From Streptomyces sp. NBC_01296 (GTDB taxonomy: Bacteria > Actinomycetota > Actinomycetes > Streptomycetales > Streptomycetaceae), in contig NZ_CP130720.1 of the NCBI RefSeq assembly GCF_035984415.1, positions 4,030,001 to 4,094,000 of the forward strand: 64,000 bases of DNA. Reading direction: 5' to 3'. Shown piece by piece: positions 59,738 to 64,000 of this stretch. The number at the start of each line of letters is the position of its first letter. Positions within the stretch are counted from its first letter, which is position 1. The position numbers and the translations under genes were made by a program. The notes below the pieces were generated by a model. That model did not search any database. It was not told where the DNA came from and worked only from the letters and a program-made list of their open reading frames with translations.

Positions 59738-59768
59738 ACTCTGAGTCCTCACGCCACGTGAGGTGCAA
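59738..59768 (-). promoter_or_regulatory. tipA promoter with TipAL operator
   Basis: On the minus strand TTGCAC (59768-59763) and CAGAGT (59743-59738) are separated by 19 bp, the long spacer typical of MerR-activated promoters. The spacer holds the inverted repeat CCTCACG-TGG-CGTGAGG (59763-59747). This matches the layout of the well-known S. lividans tipA promoter. Confidence 0.8.
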
Positions 59769-59800
59769 GTCCGCCGCCGGGGCGGGAAACGCCCTACGGG

Positions 59801-60313
59801 CTATCCCATGGCCTTGGTGCCGTCGATGGACTCCCGGATGACGTCCGCGTGGCCCGCGTGCCGCGCGAACTCCTCCACCAGGTGCAGCAGCATCCAGCGC
59901 ATGGAGACCTTGTGGTTCTCGGGGAACCAGGGCGCCGGCGGCAGCGGGAAGGTCTCGTCGAGGCTGGGCAGGTCCCGGACGAAGGCCGTCAGCTCTGCAG
60001 TGACCTCGTCCCAGAACGCCTGGACGGAGGCGATGGTCTCGTCCCCGACCAGCCGGAAGGCGTCGGCCCAGGCCTCGGGGCTGTGCTCGGTCTCGCCCGC
60101 CCGCCCCTGTGCCATGCGCAGCCAGTTCAGCTCGACCCCGGCGACGTGCTTGACGAGCCCGGACAGCGACAGCTCGCTGGCGCTGGGCCGGCTCGCCGCC
60201 TGGTCCTCGGTCAGCCCGGCCAGCGATGCGCGGATCGCAATGCGCTGGGATTCGACGAAGAGCATGAGCGTGCCGCGCTCGTCGCCCAGGACCTCTTCGG
60301 AGATGTGCGCCAT
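59801..60313 (-). CDS. DinB/DUF664 family protein
   Basis: The 170-residue four-helix-bundle protein has the DinB-like features RIAIRASLAGLTEDQAASRPSASELSLSGLVKHVAGVELNWLRM and a late HLVEEFARHAGHADVIRESIDG. The three metal-binding His of the family fit H in VKHVAG and the HxxxH near AGHADV. Many such proteins are mycothiol- or bacillithiol-dependent transferases in actinobacteria; this subfamily is commonly annotated DUF664. It lies just upstream of the tipA promoter on the same strand, but that promoter is placed to drive tipA separately. Confidence 0.88.
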   Translation of the reverse strand: MAHISEEVLGDERGTLMLFVESQRIAIRASLAGLTEDQAASRPSASELSLSGLVKHVAGVELNWLRMAQGRAGETEHSPEAWADAFRLVGDETIASVQAFWDEVTAELTAFVRDLPSLDETFPLPPAPWFPENHKVSMRWMLLHLVEEFARHAGHADVIRESIDGTKAMG

Positions 60314-60410
60314 GACCTACCGCCTTTTCCGTGCGTCTTCCTGCTGACAAGAACGACGGTACGGGGGATTGAGGTCAGGTTCTGTCCTCAATCCCCACCT
60401 GATCCCTGCC

Positions 60411-62492
60411 TCAATTTCCGGCGTCGTCGGGGCGGATCGCCGGCAGGGCCGTCTGCGGCTTCGGGAGCAGGGCCTTGGTCAGGTCCTGGCCGCCCTTCTC
60501 GTCGAGCCCGTACATCGCCTCGTAGATCTTGCGCACCGCCGGTCCGGAGGCCCCGGAGCCCGTACCGCCCTGGGAGATCGTCATGACGATCGAGTAGTCC
60601 TCGGTGTACGAGGCGAACCACGAGGTGGTCTGCTTGCCCTGGACCTCCGCGGTGCCCGTCTTCGCGTGCATCGGGATCTGCTTCTGCGGCCAGCCGCCGA
60701 ACCGCCAGGCCGCGCTGCCCGTGGTGGCCACCGCGGCGAGCGCGCCGTCGATGTCGTCGCGCAGCTCCGCGTCCATGGGCAGCCGGCCCTGCTCCTTCGG
60801 CGCGATCTCCTTGACCGAGGTGCCGTCGGCGCTGACGATCGCCTTGCCGACGCTCGGCTGGTGCATCGTGCCGCCGTTGGCGATGGCCGCGTAGATCGAC
60901 GCCATCTGTATCGGGGTGACGAGGGTGTCGCCCTGGCCGATCGAGTAGTTGATCGCGTCGCCCTCGCGGAGCTGGTTGCCCTGGCGGCAGTTCTCGTACG
61001 CGATCTTCTCGGCGTACGAGCCGTCCTTCTTGCCGTCCCGGCACCAGGCGGCCTTGTTCGCCTCGAAGAAGTCCTTCTTCCACTGGCGGTCGGGGACCCG
61101 GCCGTTCACCTCGCTAGGCAGGTCGATGCCGGTCGCTCTGCCCAGGCCGAACTCATGGGCGGTCTTGAGGAACCAGTCGCCCGGGTCCTTCCTGGGGTTG
61201 ATCCCGCCGTCCTTCTTCCACTCCTTGTCCGCGAGGGCGTAGTAGACGGTGTCGCAGGAGACCTCGAGGGCCCGGCCGATGGTGATGTCGCCGTAGCCCT
61301 GCGACTCGAAGTTGGTGAAGGTCTGGCTGCCCACCGAGTACGAGCTGGGGCAGCCGTACCGCCCGTTGAAGGGGTACCCGGCGTTCACCGCGGCGGTCGA
61401 GGAGACGACCTTGAAGATCGAGCCCGGGGCCGCCTGGCCCTGGATCGCGCGGTTGAGCAGCGGGTAGTTGGAGTCCTTGTCGGTGAGGGACGCGTAGTCC
61501 TTGGCCGAGATGCCGCCGACCCACGCGTTCGGGTCGTAGGTCGGGTTGGAGGCCATCGCGACGATGCGGCCCGTCTTGGCCTCCATGACGACGACGGCGC
61601 CCGAGTCGGCCTCGTAGTTCTTGTGCGTGTTCTTGTCGTACCCCTTGCGGGCCTCGATCATCGCGTTGTTCAGCTCGCGCTCGGCCACCGCCTGCACGCG
61701 CGAGTCGATCGAGGTGACGACGTTCGAGCCGGGCGTCGGCTTGTCGGCCTGCGCCTGCCCGATGACCCGCCCGAGGTTGTCCACCTCGTAGCGCGTGATG
61801 CCCGCCTTGCCGCGCAGCTCCTTGTCGTACGTGCGCTCCAGGCCGGAGCGGCCCACCTGGTCGGAGCGCAGGTACGGGGAGTCGGTCTTCTTGGCCTTGG
61901 TGATCTCCGCGTCGGTGACCGGCGAGAGGTAGCCCAGCACCTGCGAGGTGTTGGCCCCGTCGGGGCCGGCGTAGCGGCGCAGGGCGGTCGGCTCGGCGGT
62001 GATGCCGGGGAACTGCTCGGCGTGCTCCCTTATCTCCAGCACCTGGTCCGTGGTCGCCTCGTCGGTGACGGGGATCGGCTGGTACGGGGAGCCGTTCCAG
62101 CACGGCTTGGGCGTCTTGACGTCGCACAGCCGGACGCTGTTGACCACGTCCTCGGGATTGAGGCCCAGGACGCCCGCGAGCCGGGTCAGGACGTCCTTGC
62201 CCCTGTCCTTCATCCTGGTGAGGTCGGTACGGCTGGCGGAGACGACCATGCGCGTCTCGTTGTCGGCGAGCGGGACCCCGCGCGAGTCCAGGATCGAACC
62301 GCGCACCGCAGGCTGGACGACCTGCTGGGTGTGGTTGTTCTTCGCCTCGTCCGTGTACTCCTGGCCGTTGCGCACCTGGAGGTACCACAGGCGCCCGCCG
62401 AGGGTGAGCAGCAGCGAGAAGACGACCACCTGGATGACGACCAGGCGGTTCTGGACCCGGGGCGTGCGCCCCGTCTCCGGAATGTTGCTCAA
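60411..62492 (-). CDS. Penicillin-binding protein 2-type peptidoglycan transpeptidase (class B)
   Basis: The 693-residue membrane-anchored protein has a single N-terminal helix (about 17-36) and a pedestal/dimer domain (from RGSILDSRGVPLADNETRMVV). The transpeptidase domain has SxxK (APGSIFKVVSS), SxN-type SCD (EVSCDTVYYAL) and KTG (MHAKTGTAEV). A Cys-containing segment (RYGCPSSYS, AAWCRDG, YENCRQG) may form disulfides. Class B enzymes cross-link nascent wall. Streptomyces has several, and this one is outside the mre cluster, so it may serve a special growth stage. The TTG start at 62492 has GGGGGAG 8-9 bases upstream. Confidence 0.93.
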   Translation of the reverse strand: MSNIPETGRTPRVQNRLVVIQVVVFSLLLTLGGRLWYLQVRNGQEYTDEAKNNHTQQVVQPAVRGSILDSRGVPLADNETRMVVSASRTDLTRMKDRGKDVLTRLAGVLGLNPEDVVNSVRLCDVKTPKPCWNGSPYQPIPVTDEATTDQVLEIREHAEQFPGITAEPTALRRYAGPDGANTSQVLGYLSPVTDAEITKAKKTDSPYLRSDQVGRSGLERTYDKELRGKAGITRYEVDNLGRVIGQAQADKPTPGSNVVTSIDSRVQAVAERELNNAMIEARKGYDKNTHKNYEADSGAVVVMEAKTGRIVAMASNPTYDPNAWVGGISAKDYASLTDKDSNYPLLNRAIQGQAAPGSIFKVVSSTAAVNAGYPFNGRYGCPSSYSVGSQTFTNFESQGYGDITIGRALEVSCDTVYYALADKEWKKDGGINPRKDPGDWFLKTAHEFGLGRATGIDLPSEVNGRVPDRQWKKDFFEANKAAWCRDGKKDGSYAEKIAYENCRQGNQLREGDAINYSIGQGDTLVTPIQMASIYAAIANGGTMHQPSVGKAIVSADGTSVKEIAPKEQGRLPMDAELRDDIDGALAAVATTGSAAWRFGGWPQKQIPMHAKTGTAEVQGKQTTSWFASYTEDYSIVMTISQGGTGSGASGPAVRKIYEAMYGLDEKGGQDLTKALLPKPQTALPAIRPDDAGN

Positions 62493-62566
62493 CTCAGGTC
62501 TCCCCCGGAACGCTGCCTGCCGCTGACTCGCACGAGTCTAGAGCGAGCCCGGAAGGGGAAGCGCGG

Positions 62567-64000
62567 TCAGAAGGGGAAACTGGTGCGGCCGTGCTGCACC
62601 GAGATCCACTTCTGGGTGGTGAACGCCTCGATCGTGGCCTCGCCGTTCAGCCGGCCCAGGCCCGAGGACTTCTCCCCGCCGAACGCGGCGAGCGGCTCGT
62701 CCCCGATGGTCGAGTCGTTGACGTGGATCATGCCGGTCTCGATCCGCTGCGCGAAGCGCACGCCGCGCTCCACGTCCCGCGTGTGCACGGCGCCGCTCAG
62801 CCCGTACGGGGTGGCGTTGGTCAGCCGTACGGCCTCGTCCTCGCCGTCGAAGACCACCAGCAGCGCCACCGGGCCGAAGATCTCCTGGCCGAGCAGCGGG
62901 GAGTCCTCGGGGAGGCCGGCCAGCACGGTCGGCTCGACCAGGTTGCCGCGCGTAGATCCGCGGACGAGGGCCTGCGCCCCGGATTCCACGGCCTGGTCCA
63001 CGAGCGCGGTCAGGGCGTCGGCCTGGAAGGAGTTGATCAGCGGGCCGATGTGGGTGTCCGCCTCGTGGGGGTCGCCGGTCTTCAGGCTCCGCACCCGGGC
63101 GGTGAACTTCTCGGTGAACTCCTCCGCGACCGAGGCGTCCACGAGGATGCGGTTGGCGGCCATGCAGACCTGGCCCTGGTAGACGAAGCGGCTGAAGACG
63201 GCCGCGTCCACCGCGTAGTCGAGGTCGGCGTCGTCGAGGACGACGAGGGCGCTGTTGCCGCTGAGCTCCAGGACCGTCCGCTTGAAGTGCCGGGCGGCGA
63301 CGGAGCCGACGTGCCGGCCGACCCGGTCGGAGCCGGCGAAGGAGATGACCTTCGGGACGGGGTGCGTGAGGAGCGCGTCGCCTATCTCGGCGATGTCGGT
63401 GACCAGCACGTTGAGGAGCCCGGCCGGCAGGCCCGCGTCCTCGAAGATCTTGGCGATGACCCCGCCGCCGACCACGGGTGCGTTCTGGTTCGGCTTGATC
63501 ACCACCGCGTTGCCCAGCGCCAGGGCCGGGGCGACCGACTTCAGGGTGACCAGGAAGGGGAAGTTGAAGGGGCTGATCACGGTGACGACGCCGACCGGGA
63601 GGCGCTGGACCCGGTTCTCCTTGCCCTCGACCGGCGAGGCGAGGATGCGGCCCTCGGGGCGGATGGCCAGCTGGATCGACTCGCGGATGAACTCCTTGGC
63701 GAGGTAGACCTCGTACTCGGCCTTGGGACGCGTCCCGCCGAGCTCGTCGATCATCGCCTCGATGATCTCCTTCTCGCGCTCCTCGGTGATCCGCAGGGCG
63801 CGTTCCAGGACGGCGCGTCTGGCGTACGGGCTGGTGGCGGCCCACTCTCTCTGGGCGCGCTCGGCGCCGAGGTAGGCCTGGTCCACCTGCTCGACGGTGG
63901 CCACCGTGATGGCCGCGAGCTTCTCCCCGTTGTACGGGTTGACGTCGATGATGTCCCACGAACCGGTGCCGGCCAGCCATTCGCCGTCGATGTACTGGTG
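62567..64000 (-). CDS. Aldehyde dehydrogenase family protein (5' end outside window)
   Basis: The frame stays open to base 64000 (encoding HQYIDGEWLAGTGSWDIIDV at the edge), so the first few residues are missing. About 477 residues are visible. The NAD(P) site is in VISPFNFPFLVTLKSVAPALALGNAVVIKPN, the general-base Glu in VLELSGNSALVVL and the catalytic Cys in VYQGQVCMAANR. The C-terminus has EIFGPVALLVVFDGEDEAVRLTNATPYGLSGAVHT and GGEKSSGLGR. It is closest to the benzaldehyde/aryl aldehyde dehydrogenase group, but the substrate cannot be assigned. The internal GTG at 63904 is not the start. Confidence 0.92.
   Translation of the reverse strand, partial: HQYIDGEWLAGTGSWDIIDVNPYNGEKLAAITVATVEQVDQAYLGAERAQREWAATSPYARRAVLERALRITEEREKEIIEAMIDELGGTRPKAEYEVYLAKEFIRESIQLAIRPEGRILASPVEGKENRVQRLPVGVVTVISPFNFPFLVTLKSVAPALALGNAVVIKPNQNAPVVGGGVIAKIFEDAGLPAGLLNVLVTDIAEIGDALLTHPVPKVISFAGSDRVGRHVGSVAARHFKRTVLELSGNSALVVLDDADLDYAVDAAVFSRFVYQGQVCMAANRILVDASVAEEFTEKFTARVRSLKTGDPHEADTHIGPLINSFQADALTALVDQAVESGAQALVRGSTRGNLVEPTVLAGLPEDSPLLGQEIFGPVALLVVFDGEDEAVRLTNATPYGLSGAVHTRDVERGVRFAQRIETGMIHVNDSTIGDEPLAAFGGEKSSGLGRLNGEATIEAFTTQKWISVQHGRTSFPF

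Overview
The window is a high-GC actinobacterial chromosome segment, almost certainly Streptomyces. The evidence is strong GC bias at third codon positions, many GTG starts, GTGA/ATGA gene overlaps, and diagnostic actinomycete loci: sigE-cseABC, lsr2, clpC beside an SCO3374-type gene, an Opu-type osmoprotectant transporter, tipA and an orphan nuoD. Gene order matches what I know of the conserved core of Streptomyces chromosomes. I saw no insertion sequence, prophage, CRISPR array, tRNA or rRNA.

Layout. 1-4.5 kb holds genome maintenance: the 3' end of radA, the c-di-AMP synthase disA, a secreted protein of unknown role, a PAP2 phosphatase and mutY. 4.6-8.1 kb is the cell-envelope stress operon sigE-cseA-cseB-cseC, with a candidate tandem CseB operator. 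8.1-10 kb has a LamG-like membrane protein and a secreted M23 peptidase. 10.3-14.3 kb has clpC with two perfect ClgR-type boxes upstream, an SCO3374-like gene and lsr2. 14.4-18 kb is mostly small genes: a GNAT acetyltransferase, a BlaI-type regulator, a 57-residue membrane protein, a DUF397 protein and a threonine aldolase-like enzyme.

18.1-23.6 kb is a tightly overlapping cofactor operon: a DUF2520 dehydrogenase (candidate ketopantoate reductase), panC, nadB, nadC and coaX. It joins pantothenate/CoA and NAD synthesis. 23.7-27.7 kb has GntR and ArsR/DUF5937 regulators and a secreted M28 aminopeptidase. 27.8-33.8 kb contains a MidA/NDUFAF7-type methyltransferase, a NarL-type two-component system, a YdbS/YdbT-like pair and an orphan NuoD paralogue. 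33.9-36.5 kb has an arylamine N-acetyltransferase and unknowns. 36.6-40.2 kb is the osmoprotectant ABC transporter, split into two divergent units.

40.2-43.4 kb is a divergent esterase and MprF-like pair. 43.5-47.6 kb carries folate synthesis (folP, folB, folK on +, folE on -). 47.7-54.6 kb on - carries ftsH, hpt, tilS, a DUF2342 metalloprotease and dacB. 54.8-58.1 kb on + carries ppa, a ThrE-like exporter and a secreted proline-rich decapeptide-repeat protein. 58.1-64 kb on - carries dedA, tipA with nested tipAS, a DinB protein, a PBP2-type transpeptidase and a truncated aldehyde dehydrogenase.

Most of this is conserved housekeeping DNA. The observations most worth following are: the orphan NuoD, which has Trp where quinone-reducing homologues have the key Tyr and keeps the Arg modified by NDUFAF7, with an NDUFAF7 homologue 4 kb away; the decapeptide-repeat secreted protein; the His/Cys-rich N-terminus of NadC; the hairpin between the ftsH Shine-Dalgarno and start codon; and the esterase facing the MprF-like gene.
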